A stretch of 46,888 bases of DNA from the NCBI GenBank assembly GCA_022592445.1, contig JABYQR010000335.1, positions 1-46,888 of the forward strand, read 5' to 3'. Shown piece after piece: positions 20,675 through 31,234 of the stretch (within the stretch, counting starts at the first letter, position 1; each line of letters starts with the position of its first letter). Source of the stretch: Cytidiella melzeri. Lineage: Eukaryota > Basidiomycota > Agaricomycetes > Polyporales > Irpicaceae. The notes under the pieces are model-generated. The model ran no database searches. It saw only the letters and a program-made list of their open reading frames with translations, and was not told the origin of the DNA. The translations under genes were made by a program, and so were the position numbers.

Positions 20675-22263
20675 ATGAGCTACGACATCCTCGTACATAT
20701 CGCGGGCTACCTCGAACAAGACACAAAGAGATCTTTCGTAGCTACAAATGCATGGAAGGCCCTATGCTCTTTATCTCTTGCAAACAAAGTATGCAACCAG
20801 GCAGCGTCAAGGGTACTCTATCAGACAATTACAGTCTACGCTGAAAAATTGGCCATGTATTGAACCTCAAAAGGAGGAAGGAGCCACTGGTGAGTAAGGA
20901 AATAGTACCTGAAGTACTCAAATTGACCTCAAGGCTAGCCAGGCCAATTCATATCAGCAAGACTAGAGCACAACGCGCCACTTGTTTTGAACTTACACAT
21001 CACCGGTGCGTAGCTGCGTGGTATCCACGAGTTGCACACTGATGAGCACAGAGCAGGGATCCCATTGACCTTTTGTCCACCTTACGATGTATTCGCTGAT
21101 GTCCTTGAAAGTGCGGTTCGAAGCTGGCCGAATCTCCAATCGGTCACATTCATGGCAGCTGCAACCAGCTACAGCGGGGTGTTCACGAAATCCCTTGCTA
21201 TGCTCCCAAACTTGACATACCTTCGCCATTTGGAGTTGAACTCCGGTTCCTGTAGCGAAACGCAGAGTTCTGTCCTCGCCCTACTCGGTGGTCTCGAGAG
21301 GCTCGTCATAGAAGACCCAACTCGTGCCATCTTGAACGTTCTACCGGACTGGCTGTCTGTCCTGAGAGGCACTTTCAAGGGTTTGCACTTGAAGGTGATG
21401 TATAACTTGATCACGCGTGCCAGGTGGTACAATCGCTGAACGACGTTCAGAACAACTGCGGCTCTGTAAACCCCGGCGTCCTGAAGCAGATCTCGCCTTC
21501 AGTGTCAGAACTTACGTCGTTTACCCTGGGTCTCTCGTACTCCATCGACAACAACGACCTATTTGAGTTTCTCTCTCAGATGCACAACCTGATTTCTCTG
21601 GAGCTTCGTTACTATCTGGCAAGTCTGCTGTTGCTCTGAAACCCAGACCACTCGCCAATGATCGTCCCCAAACTACATTCTACCTTGATGGTGCTCTCAG
21701 CAACAAAAGCCGCTCTCTTCGCAGCCAGAACTACGCCTGCTCAAGCACCTGAAAGTATATTATGGCGATATCGACGTCTCTGATTCAAATGACAGTATTC
21801 TGTGCACGTGGATTAGGAATCTTGTGAACACTCTCATCTCGAGAGCCTGCACCTAAAACAAGTGACCATCATTGAAGATTCAGCATCAACTAGATAATCT
21901 GTATGAATATCTCTCGAAGAATCACTCACAAACCTTGCGCACTTTCAAGCTCGCACAGCTTGCGGACACCACGTTGGAGCCATCCACGATCTATGCAGAC
22001 GGTGCGTCTTACTGGAACATATTGAATTCTCGCGTACGGTACCCTGCCGGTGAGAGAGTGTGTTATGCTATACTGTCCTCCTCCTACCGTGGAGAACCTG
22101 ATTGTTTGTGCTGTCAGGAATTCTTCCAGATGGTCAGTTCTTGTCAGAATCTGCACACCATTCGAGTTTCGAACGTCTGTTCATGGATCTCGTCCTCAAC
22201 AAAGCCTTGGTGTTGCAACTCATGGATTACGGCAAATCACGCCTGCGTAGACTGCGTGTATAG
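20675..22263 (+). pseudogene. F-box/LRR-type protein relic
   Basis: It starts MSYDILVHIAGYL, followed by ALCSLSLANKVCNQAASRVL, the usual N-terminal F-box pattern of basidiomycete F-box proteins. Leucine-rich segments follow: NLTYLRHLELNSGS and GGLERLVIEDP near 21200-21320, then LTSFTLGLSYSIDNNDLFEF and LISLELRYYL near 21510-21630 after a 1-nt shift at about 21424. The end of the frame is near 22160-22263 (ERLFMDLVLNKALVLQLMDY, then GKSRLRRLRV and stop). Stops at 20863 and 21441 and several frame changes make it a pseudogene. Intact relatives would act as SCF ubiquitin-ligase substrate adaptors. Confidence 0.65.
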
Positions 22264-22468
22264 ACAAACTGTGGGAGGTACAACAAAATGCGGTTTGATT
22301 CCGGCTTAAGAGTCCATTGCTAAATCTACGCTCTCTCTTTCGCTCTTTTTGTAACAGGGGTCATGGATCACGTTGGCAAATAAAGAAGTCAGGTTTATTG
22401 TTGAGAGACAAGGCTAATTTGTCTGTACATTAGAGGCGACACAATGGTTGGTACAAATACACAAACAG

Positions 22469-22628
22469 TCACTGCAGCGTCGGCGAGTTCTCATGAGCTT
22501 CTTGCTTGGCCAGCCGTATCCTACCGTGGACGATCAACATTCCGTTACCTTTTCTTTGTAGCTGTATCTACTTACTGATTTCGAGCCAAGAGCACCCTCG
22601 TCGTCCGCGCTCTCTCCTCTTCTGTCAT
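22469..22628 (-). CDS. Small intron-containing ORF (34 residues)
   Basis: Exon 1 is 22628-22576 (MTEEERARTTRVLLARN). A 55-nt intron 22575-22521 has GTAAGT and GGTAG borders. Exon 2 is 22520-22469 (QIRLAKQEAHENSPTLQ, TGA). Splicing joins the frames cleanly. A TATA-like CATGTATATAAGG lies about 120 bp upstream on the same strand (near 22750). It may be a genuine small protein or the last two exons of a larger gene. The product is helical and charged. The family is not recognised. Confidence 0.4.
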
Positions 22629-22639
22629 GTTCGGCCAAT

Positions 22640-23227
22640 TCGCAATCCTCGATAGTGTCTAGCAGCGAGAATTATGGGTTAGTACAGCGCGTCAATGGAT
22701 TGTAAACGAGATCACCTGGACCTCCTACATCACGGACCTTATATACATGCCGTGCGGGCCGGATTGCCAACCTAAGCAGGTCGCGTAAGAGACAACGTGG
22801 CTAGAAAATTATACGAGTATGTACAGAAAAGTAGTGAGTTTATATACAAATAAAAATTGCTGAATGTCTATGACAATCAGCTTTGTGCAATGGAGTGACT
22901 CGGAGTGTACATGTACGGATGAAAGCGACTGTGTGCTATCGTGTGCAGTGAGGCTGGTCACGGGAATTGCTCGAGGTCGGAGAGAGTGGAGTGTGCTGCA
23001 CAGCAGGCAAGCTGCTGTGGAGAGAGTCGGAGTGGGTGGGCAGATGGCCTGTGGCGAATCAAAAGGAACTGGAGAGGGAATGGAAGAGAGCTGTTTGGTT
23101 GTGACACAGCCGGTGGTGCAACAACGTTCTCAGCCTCTGCGCCCTCAAGCCGACAAGGGAAACTTCCTGCAAAGTGTGCTTCTTGTCTCTGCTCGGGGTG
23201 GGTGCTGAAGCGAGTGTGGATTCACAA
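22640..23227. other. Interval without a supportable gene
   Basis: It holds the TATA-like site above and, beyond 22860, scattered minus-strand open stretches (for example ENVVAPPAVSQPNSSLPFP) that may be the decayed C-terminus of the coiled-coil gene to the right. Confidence 0.25.
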
Positions 23228-24023
23228 TCAAAGGGTCTTCACGGTGTCTGACTTGGCATCTACTGTCATTCCGAAAAAGATGGCGATGTCCTCGAGCTTG
23301 CTTTGCAAGCACCTAGTCAGTGGTTTTGTGAACCAAAGCGCAGGTCCCAATCCCGCCAAATGCGCACAACGTCTTTGCGTGTCAGCAAGCTTGTCTGCCT
23401 GTGCTTTCTGCTTGGCAGCCAATCTTGCTGCTTGCTCGTTGTTGTCGGCCGCCTGCTTATCCCATAGAATCTGAGCCTCGTCACCTGTCAGGTGAGTTAT
23501 GTGCGATCTCAGTGTGCGATGCTACTTCTTCATATTGGCTGTGTTGAGCTGGGCTTCAAAATCTTGTTCTCCTCACGGCAAAGTGGCAGCGCATCACGGT
23601 AAGCTCCTCCCGCTCCTGGGCCTTGGCCACTGCTCCAAGTGCGCACTGCATGTTCTTGTGTGCAATCAAATTCAGCGGGACAAGGCTAATCTTAAGTTGT
23701 GCCAGCAAGTCGGAGCATTGGGAAGAGTACATGGAGGTAGATGCGAGAGTAGGGGAATGCAATGAACAGGATTGGGATGATGAAGGGAGCGCCGTCTCAG
23801 AGGAGCAAAGAAAGCGCCCAGGTGATGATACAGAACTCAACGACAAACGCGGATGACATGCATCTTGTTCACATTCCTGCTTGTTGTCACTCCGTTCCAG
23901 CTCTGCTTCGACCTCCAAAATGGTATGTTCATCTTCATCACATGCAGAGCAGCACTCCAAGTCTGATGAGTTCTCCTTGTCACAGATTTTCAATGTTTCT
24001 ACAAGATTTGCCTTACCAGGCAA
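23228..24023 (-). pseudogene. Coiled-coil/SAP-like protein relic
   Basis: Minus-strand pieces run 24023-23556 (a cysteine-containing acidic N-terminal part, SDLECCSACDEDEHTILEVE, and a coiled-coil segment SDLLAQLKISLVPLNLIAHK) and 23422-23228 (Gln/Ala/Lys coiled coil, then LQSKLEDIAIFFGMTVDAK, resembling a SAP-like helix-turn). The pieces are in different frames. Splice-like borders (GTGAGG…CACAG; CACCTGACAG near 23480) may explain some of this. No clean ATG is seen at the start. Proteins of this layout are amplified in Agaricomycetes, but I cannot name a function. Confidence 0.4.
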
Positions 24024-24043
24024 CGGTATTATTGGTAATATTT

Positions 24044-24182
24044 GAGCGCTTATCCAGCGCTTATCAGGCGTCTATTTAGGCGCTTATCCCAGCGCTTATC
24101 AGACGCTTATCGCGCTTATTTCAGCGCTAATCAATTGATGCGCTGATGCGCCTCCTGTCTCTGATGCGCTGATGCGCTCCTT
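24044..24182. repeat. GCGCTTATC / GATGCGCT short-repeat array
   Basis: GCGCTTATC or close variants recur about seven times in 24044-24130, spaced 10-24 bp. GATGCGCT follows four times in 24137-24178. Many units contain the palindrome AGCGCT. One further unit lies at 27806-27816. Confidence 0.75.
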
Positions 24183-24241
24183 TCCTTATCTGTGTATCAC
24201 ATGGTAGAACTCTCTGGAACCTTGTGGAACATGCTGGAACT

Positions 24242-24490
24242 ATGATGTCATAGTATAGAACATTCCATTAGATGATGTCATAGTTCTTAGAACCTTCTGG
24301 AAAAGTCTAGCCTTGGGACTGGGTCATGGGGTCAGGTCATGGGGACAATTGCTATTGGTTGATTATTGAAGTGGCACCACTAGGGCATAGGGCATGCTTA
24401 GTAAGGTATATTACTTTGCTTACTCATGTAGGTATTAGGGGTCTTAGGGTAGTACCTGGGGTCCTCCCCTTCATGTATATATAGAGGCAC
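24242..24490 (+). promoter_or_regulatory. Promoter-like block upstream of the helicase
   Basis: A TATA box TGTATATATAGAGG lies at 24474-24487. Upstream are heat-shock-element-like inverted GAA units: GAAccTTCtgGAA at 24290-24302 and GAAcaTTC at 24258-24265. TGATGTCATAG (a near-CRE palindrome) occurs twice at 24243-24253 and 24274-24284. The first recognisable coding sequence starts near 24760. Confidence 0.45.
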
Positions 24491-24759
24491 TCCTGAGGGC
24501 ATATCCCCTCAGTCTTATCCACTCTGTTGAACCAGGACTACTCAGTACCTCACAGTACTTTGCTCACCACACCTCCCACACTCTATCTCACCACATCCTC
24601 CTAAAGTTTAAGATACTAAAGACATGCTCAAAAGGAATGGGGTTTTGAATGCAGATGACCACTCTGTTGATATCCAACAGTAGATGATACAACACCTAGC
24701 TGTTATCATTGGCAAAAATTATTGAACAAGACCAAAGATGAAATTTTGAGCAATTAACA

Positions 24760-26645
24760 AGGACAGGTAGCTGCATCAAAGGCAATCAAAAAGCACAACC
24801 ATTCTATTGATCAGGTAGAAGTCATCAATATTCCATTTGATGAAAAGATATTCGAAGCAGCATCTAAGGAAGATTGCTCCCTTGTCAATGAAATTTTAAG
24901 TAGCTATACATTGAACACTGAACAGACCAGGGCTTTCAAAATCATGGCAAATCACTCAACGCTTGAAAAATCGTCCCAGCTGAAGATGTATTTGGGTGGA
25001 ATGGCTGGTACAGGAAATTTCAAGTTACTAAATCATTGATACATTTTTATACCCGTCACAATTAAGCTTATCGGTTCCTTTGTATGGCACCTACTGGATC
25101 AGCTGCATCGCTGATTGGTGGTTCTACCTATCATTTTATGCTAGGTATCAACCCTTATTGTAAAAACTGAACAACTAGGTGCTCTAAGTGAAATTAAAAG
25201 TAACTTGCAGTATGTAGAGTACATATTTATGGATGAGATATGAATGATTGATTGTTTCAACTTATACAATATTAGCGGACAAATGTGTATGGCCTTGGAC
25301 AATGAGACTGAACCATTTGGAGGGAAACATGTCATCTTTGCGGGAGACTTTGCACAGCTTCCCCCAGTATCAACAGGAAACACCCTCTATTCAAGTCTGT
25401 TATCCATACAGCACAGTCTCATAAGGATCAGCAATCTGCTTTAGGTAAAGCAATATGGCATCAGTTTACCACTGGGTCATTTTACGCAGCAACATGAGAC
25501 AAAATTCACAGATAGATGAAGATGCACAATTCTGCACTTTGCTAGAAAACTTAAGATACAAGTCTTGTACCAAAGAAGATATTACTTTTCTGCAAACTGG
25601 AATAGCTGGTATTCCAAAGAATTGACAAAAGTGGTCAAATACTGTGTTCCGTAACGTGTCAACTATAACATCTTACAATGCAAGTAGAGATAAATTCAAT
25701 GACAGAGGAGCAGAACAATTCTTGCAAGAGGCCCCTCAAACTCTGCGTTATTTTTACTCTGAAGATTGTTATAGCTCCAACAATGATGAGACAAAGCTTT
25801 TGACAAAGATCCGTAAACAAAAGCAGATCCATCACAGAATACTGACTGCCTTGTCCACATGATCAAGCGGTGTTTTGGTCATTGCCTCCAAGCAATACTG
25901 GAAACCATCCTGGCAAATTAGGTACTTGTATAGGAATGCTTATTATGATTAAGAAGAACAAAGCAACAGAGTGTGGTGTGACTAATGGAGCAGAAGGTGT
26001 TGTAGTTGGGTGGGAATCTCAGCCTATAGACGCAAATCACAGCACATTAGATGTGTTGTTTGTAAAGCTAACTTCACCACTAATACCAATCAAACTAGAT
26101 GGATTGGAACCTGATGTGGAACCTGTCACAGCAGAACGTATAAACGTGATTTGTCAGCATCCTGATGGCGTGCAAAGAACTATAAACCGTGTACAAGTGC
26201 CAGTAATAGTAAAGTTTGGCATGATGGACTACGCATCCCAAGGTCGGACAAGGAAGTACAATGTTTTGACATACACAATTGTTGCAGTCACCAGTCTATG
26301 TACACTTGCTTATCAAGAGGTTCAACTTACCAGGGTACTCTTATTGCTCAAGATTTCTCAGATAAACACATGACTGGGAGATTGTCTGGATATTTGAGAC
26401 AGGAGTTCCAAAAGTTAGCATTGCTAGATGAAATTACAAGATTGCGTTTCGAAAAGAAATTACCCAAGGGTGTAGGTGGTACAACACGGAGCCATCTAAT
26501 ATCATCATATAGATATGCAAGAGGAAGTGACTATGTTCCCAGAACAATGCCTAGTCCGTTACAATGGGATTTAATCAACACCTATGATATTGTGATCCAT
26601 TCCAGGAAGCAGAATGGCAAGTACTTGACAAAAAGAAAAGACTGA
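24760..26645 (+). pseudogene. PIF1-class helicase of a Helitron-type element
   Basis: SF1B motifs appear in order across three frames. LNTEQTRAFKIMANH (Q-motif region) lies near 24910. The P-loop GGMAGTGNF at 25000-25020 is broken where GKS is expected, then shifted. MAPTGSAASLIGGSTYHFM follows near 25085. The Walker B FMDEI lies near 25230, followed by a stop and MIDCFNLYN. GDFAQLPPVSTGN lies at 25350-25380. Later come IKKNKATECGVTNGAEGVVV and MDYASQGRTR near 26230, then MYTCLSRGSTYQGTL, LRQEFQKLALLDEITRLRFE and SDYVPRTMPSPLQWD. At least four stops or frameshifts inactivate it. Intact relatives unwind DNA during rolling-circle transposition. Confidence 0.8.
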
Positions 26646-27720
26646 CAAAACAATCTACATCTAAACCTGAAACTAGCAAGAAAAACCGTTGGGAGTCAAT
26701 ACTGATGCCAGACAATATATTCCTGTTCAGGGTACTGTACAGATCAATCAACTGAGTAGGCTAAAAGGTGTTCGTATTCATAAACAGCGTAGACAGGAAG
26801 TAACTGAACATCAGGAAAGTTCCACCCAGCCATGTAAATGGCAGAAAACAGATATCAATGACCGTATACCTGTACTCAATGGCCCTATGGGTTTTGTATG
26901 GAATGGTCAAACATATAGCTGTGCATTGGATAGTCTGTTCACTATTATATTTAGCATTATGAGGCATACACCAGAAGAATGGTGTAAATTGACATCAACA
27001 ACAAATGAATGTTTGAAATATTTTGTGACATTTTTGAAGGTGTAGATCTTGACTCAGATGATATAGATAAAGCTTGAGATCGTATACAGCTTGCATTTCA
27101 TTATAAAGATCCAAGTATGTTCTCAATCAGTACAACAGGCAATAATGTTAGAGAATTATGGAAATTTCTACTAAAAGCTGATGTTAGCCATATTGTCAAA
27201 ACTGTGTACTGCATTGTATGTTGGAAAAAAATTTTCTAGCTTATTTTCCAACTCTCTAATGTGGCGATGTACAAAGTCTGCATGGAGAAATAAAGCAAAA
27301 CGAGCAGGAACGTGTAATGCTCAAATTACGTCTGCATGGATGACAGCTCTATTGAGAACAATTTCTAGAAAGAAATGCAGTGACTGTCACAGCGTAATGG
27401 AGAGAATATACAAATTTGATCATGCACCACTGTTCATTGCAATGTGTATATAGGAAGAACTGGTTGACAGGTATCAACATGTTATAAACGTTAGTGGATA
27501 CAATTACAAACTGTGTGGCATCATTGACTATGGAAATAATCACTATACGTCTCGTATAGTCAGTGATAACGGAGATCTGTGGTTCCACAATGGTATAAGT
27601 ACAGGTAGACATACTGAATATGATGGAAACATGAATGGTGTAAACTGCAACATGTTGGCAACAGCAAAACACGGTTGGACCAGTACTGTAGCAATTTGCA
27701 CATCTTGTGATGTTTGAGAT
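26640..27720 (+). pseudogene. Deubiquitinase-like C-terminal domain of the Helitron helicase
   Basis: After a basic linker the frame reads GPMGFVWNGQTYSCALDSLF, TIIFSIMRHTPEEW (26880-26985). The SCALDSLF block resembles the catalytic-Cys box of ubiquitin-specific proteases. Two Cys pairs that could hold a zinc follow (YCIVCW near 27210, CSDC near 27379). Then comes YNYKLCGIIDYGNNHYTSRI, VSDNGDLWFHNGIST (27505-27600), like the His box. Frame changes and a stop at 27451-27453 break the region. The Cys/His assignment is inferred from motif spacing. Other papain-fold peptidases (OTU, UCH) are alternatives. Confidence 0.5.
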
Positions 27721-27829
27721 ACCTGCGCAATATGACATGGATAGTCCAACAGAGACCGGATTTTTTAAACAATGTTACAAGTTTACAGCCTTAGGCACCT
27801 ATCTAGAGCGCTTATTTTCCGGCTAGAAG

Positions 27830-28403
27830 TGTTACCAGACCTAACTCTAACCCGGGTCACGTGACATCCTGCCTTATTTATCAATAGTCCAGACCCAAAC
27901 CCTAGACTCAATCTGGAGCGGTTCCAGATCAACCTAGGCTACTGTTCTATTGTTCCTGATTCTATTGTTCTATTGTCTATTGTTCTAGTCCTATTGTTCT
28001 ATGTACCCTGGTCCTTGACAGTTACTCAGGTCCTTGACAGTTACCCTGGTCTCTTATTGTTCTATTGTTACTCCAGCCCCACAAGTTACTCCAGTCCCTA
28101 GTGTGGGAACTTGTGCACAGACCACCCAGCCACAGTATATATAGTACCCCTTACCCTCCCTGGTTCTGCATCTTGACCTCTTCGTCATTTGCACTGCCAG
28201 GTGAGTTACTCAATGTAACCTAGTATTAGTCTGATATTAACTTCGTCATTTGCACTGCCAGTATCCGGCCTCTGTGCCTGCTTGCCTGCTTATCATCGAC
28301 TTTGACCTCGTTGTCGTCGTTGGAGATCTACTTCCACTCCCACTTCCTCTCCTCTTCACCCTTGTTTAGGGTTTATCAGCATAGCAGCAGTCGCTCCGTG
28401 ACA
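27830..28403 (+). repeat. Probable solo LTR (Gypsy type)
   Basis: It begins TGTTACCAGACC and ends GCTCCGTGACA, the latter like the CTCCGTGTCA end of the Gypsy LTRs here. It has a TATA box CAGTATATATAGTACC near 28132, an ATTGTTCTA-rich segment at 27940-28065, and two copies of CTTCGTCATTTGCACTGCCAG (28179-28202 and 28241-28262). I see no flanking duplication (AGAAG/CAATA), so the boundaries are tentative. Confidence 0.5.
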
Positions 28404-28411
28404 CAATAATG

Positions 28412-28505
28412 ACATCTAATTTATTGATATCTATGATATTGTGAGACATGTAAAACCTGTGTGATATTGAATTCTGATTTATTGATATATATGATATTGT
28501 GAGAA
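28412..28505. repeat. Two-unit tandem repeat, about 59-bp period
   Basis: ATTTATTGATATCTATGATA followed by TTGTGAGA recurs after about 59 bp as ATTTATTGATATATATGATA followed by TTGTGAGA. Confidence 0.7.
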
Positions 28506-28510
28506 ATTTA

Positions 28511-29997
28511 TCAAGTCTTCAGGAATTGTACTTGCCGCTTGCCGGCCCTGCTAACGCTAGTATTGCTGGAAAATGTCCATGGCAGCAGTGAGCTGAGCAA
28601 CAATGTCATTGTTAGTGAAGTAGTCATTGCGGGCCAGTCCGGTTTTGAACAGAACCCGTGCAGATTCCATGCCATCTGGTGAACGCAGCCCGCCAAAATC
28701 GGCTGAGACAAAGTCAGCAACCATCAAAAAAGCCCCTTCACCTTTGGCACGAGGGACCGCCTTTTTGTCCCTATTCACCCATCAAATGATATGGCAATCA
28801 TGGGCATAAAATGTTGACTTGTCATGGAACCAGTAGACGACTCGCGAATTGCGTGGCAGGGGAGTATTGCCAGGGATAGGAACTACTGTGCCATCCAGAT
28901 TGAAGTGAAGAACGCCGGGATCAAGATCAGCAAGGGCAGGGAGGAAAACCTTGTTTTGGTACACCACAACATCTTCTTGCTCATGTCCATCAACAAACTG
29001 TCTGTGGGGGCTCTTCATCCAGTGATAGTCAAGATGGCGCATCCAGGTCTGCGCTGTTGACAGACCAACAGCTCTCGTGAGTCCATGATTTGCTTGGATG
29101 TCTGCTCTGGCAGTGAAGTTGACAATGTCTTGCACACAGACAAATTTCCTGACACTTTGCAGGTGGTCAAGAACCTCAATTTCTAGGTCGGGTTTTTGAT
29201 CGAGGAGGCACGCGTTCCAATAGCCATTGACCAATCTGCTGTACGGGAGTGCCTGACAATTCTTCATGAAAGCTCTCGTCCATTCGCGGAGTCGTCTTGC
29301 CATGTAAGTGCTTCCCTCTGTGTCATGCATAGTATTTACTGATGCAGAGATCCAGCTCATTGTCCCATGTACATACTTGTACAAGAACATCCGCATCTGT
29401 CCCAGCTGCCTCTGCAATCCCTCGTGACGTCGAAAAGTCAAATGCCCGCGTCCAGATTTCCGACGGGGCTGCAGGATGTTCTTGACATCCATCCATGCAG
29501 CTCGAGCTTCAGTAACAGATGGAGGGGCTTGAAATGTGCATCGTAGTCATTGCACAAAGCCAATCTTGACTGCGTCCCTGGTGTCACAGTTGGTTTGAGA
29601 TCCAATGAAGCCTCAGGAACAGATGTGAGTGTCTCAATTTGCATGGGCTGATGGTATGGTGTGCTGACGGTCTCTGGTGCCCAGGCTGGCTGGCAGATTT
29701 CATCAAACGTTGTTGACATCTGCGTTCTAAGACACGCAGCTTGCTCTAGGCTTGCTTCAACAGTCTTTATCAGTAGCTCAACTGTTGTGGTGGAGATGTG
29801 CAGACCACTGTCATTGCGCGCAGTGCCCTGACACACGCATGTGAGGCATACATGTCTCATCTACATCATAATATGAGACTTACTTTATTCCCTTTGTTAT
29901 TCTCATTGAGGGCCGCTTGCCTTGGCTGCTTCGAAGGCTGAGCATGCTTGCCAAGGTTGCTAATGGCGGCATGTTTTCTCTTCAACATTCTTGCCAT
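28511..29997 (-). pseudogene. DDE transposase, N-terminal two-thirds (copy B)
   Basis: A TATA box lies near 30039-30048. Exon 1 is 29997-29884 (MARMLKRKHAAISNLGKHAQ, 38 codons). A 56-nt intron 29883-29828 (GTAAGT…GTCAG) follows, then exon 2 from 29827 in phase. A frame change near 29540 leads into EARAAWMDVKNILQPRR. LRQ-rich helices, LSTAQTWMRHLDYHW (helix-turn-helix-like) and DGHEQEDVVVYQ follow, then the first catalytic acid in YWFHDKSTFYAHD. TGA at 28784-28782 replaces an expected Arg (family: TRWVH). The frame then continues PRAKGEGAFLMVADFVSADF up to AMDIFQQY and TAG at 28557. The second and third catalytic acids are missing. It resembles a fungal Tc1/mariner-like DDE family; superfamily placement is inferred from motif spacing. 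Confidence 0.78.
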
Positions 29998-30344
29998 AGC
30001 AGTAGCCTCTCTGCCAGTTGTGAAGGTGCAGGTCCCTCTATAAATATTTCTGCACTGTGTTGGTCAGCTCCCCATTGGAAAACAGTCATCTATTCTGCAG
30101 TTCCGAATAACATCTCTTAGCACTCGTTCTCTGCAGTGTTTTTAGATGTTACTCCCTTATGACTACCGTCTCTAAAGATTTGTAACCTAACAATTCTAGC
30201 AAACATCTTTGTGTATAGTTCCCCGGTTTTAAATTGTTTTTATATGGCTTCATGAGCCAGTAATTGATTTTACAATTGTGGCCCCTGCCAAAATAGACAC
30301 AAGTGCCGTCACACCTGTCATGTGATGTAGCGGGGAGTGTACTG
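29998..30344 (-). other. 5' flank and end of the DDE transposon, copy B
   Basis: It contains the TATA box and leader of the transposase. It ends at 30325-30344 in GATGTAGCGGGGAGTGTACTG, shared with 10494-10514 at the 3' side of copy A. Opposite gene orientation with the same end sequence is what a terminal inverted repeat predicts. The hAT element inserts within it. Confidence 0.5.
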
Positions 30345-31234
30345 CAGTGGTTAGCAAATACCATTAAATATTTGAACTGGTTTGTATTTGATGATTACCA
30401 TTGAATACCAATATCACATGATGTAAATTAAATCATAATGTATTTAATAGTATTGGTATTGGTTAGTATTGGTATTTATTGGTATGTAATGGTAATTAAT
30501 TGTATAGTCAGTGTTTGGGTGATTCAAGTTCAAGTCCTTGCTCAACTGAGTCTCTGATTGTCTTGCTTATACCTAAAACATTTCAAAATCAACTCATGAA
30601 GACTTTAAGATGGTATGCATGACTATTGGTATGCACTGTAAGTAGCATCACTGTATATGTTACCACCACTTCATTGAAGCTTGGTATGTTCTGTTGTCTT
30701 GCAACTGGACAGTGCTACTACATAGACTTTGAACAAATTGGTACATGTATGCTAATACACACAAGTGGCCACAGCTGCAGTCAATGACATTTACTTGCTC
30801 CAGATAGACACACCATTGAGATACTCAATACCCTAGCCAAGCCCAATCTGTAATCACTCCTTTGAGATAACAGTCTTTGATGCCTTTCTGGCCCCAAAAG
30901 ATGAGCGAGAGTCTCTCATAGTGTGCTTGCATGATGAGAATAGCCTCTCAACTGAGACACTGACACCAGGAATTGCAAGAATGTCTCGTGCAATGTGAGA
31001 TAGGGTGGGAAAGACCTTTCCATGACTCTACATAGGCAAGTTGGGTAGCAAGGACCATAACTTTGTCTTAAATGTGGTACATACCTTCCACCAAGTGAGT
31101 ACATCCTCATCCTCCTGAGGACAATGTGCACCACTGAGGTAAAGCCCTATCTCAGTCTCCTGATGAGCAGCTGATGTGACTGATACAAAGGCTATTGCAG
31201 ATGTAAAAATTGACTTGTTGGCTGGTTGTGCAGA

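Larger units (their letters stand above)
24030..27829 (+). mobile_element. Helitron-type element remnant
   Basis: It carries a PIF1-class helicase with a C-terminal protease-like region, the arrangement found in Agaricomycete Helitron-type proteins. The Rep (HUH) nuclease half is absent. GAGCGCTTAT words occur at both margins (24044 and 27807) in the same orientation, so I set approximate limits there. I cannot identify a confident CTRR end with hairpin. An unclassified PIF1-bearing element is the alternative. Confidence 0.55.

Noticed and set aside
27940..28065. Short direct repeats ATTGTTCTA considered as a CRISPR-like array
   Set aside because: Units are 8-9 bp with no regular spacers and sit inside an LTR-like region of a eukaryotic genome.
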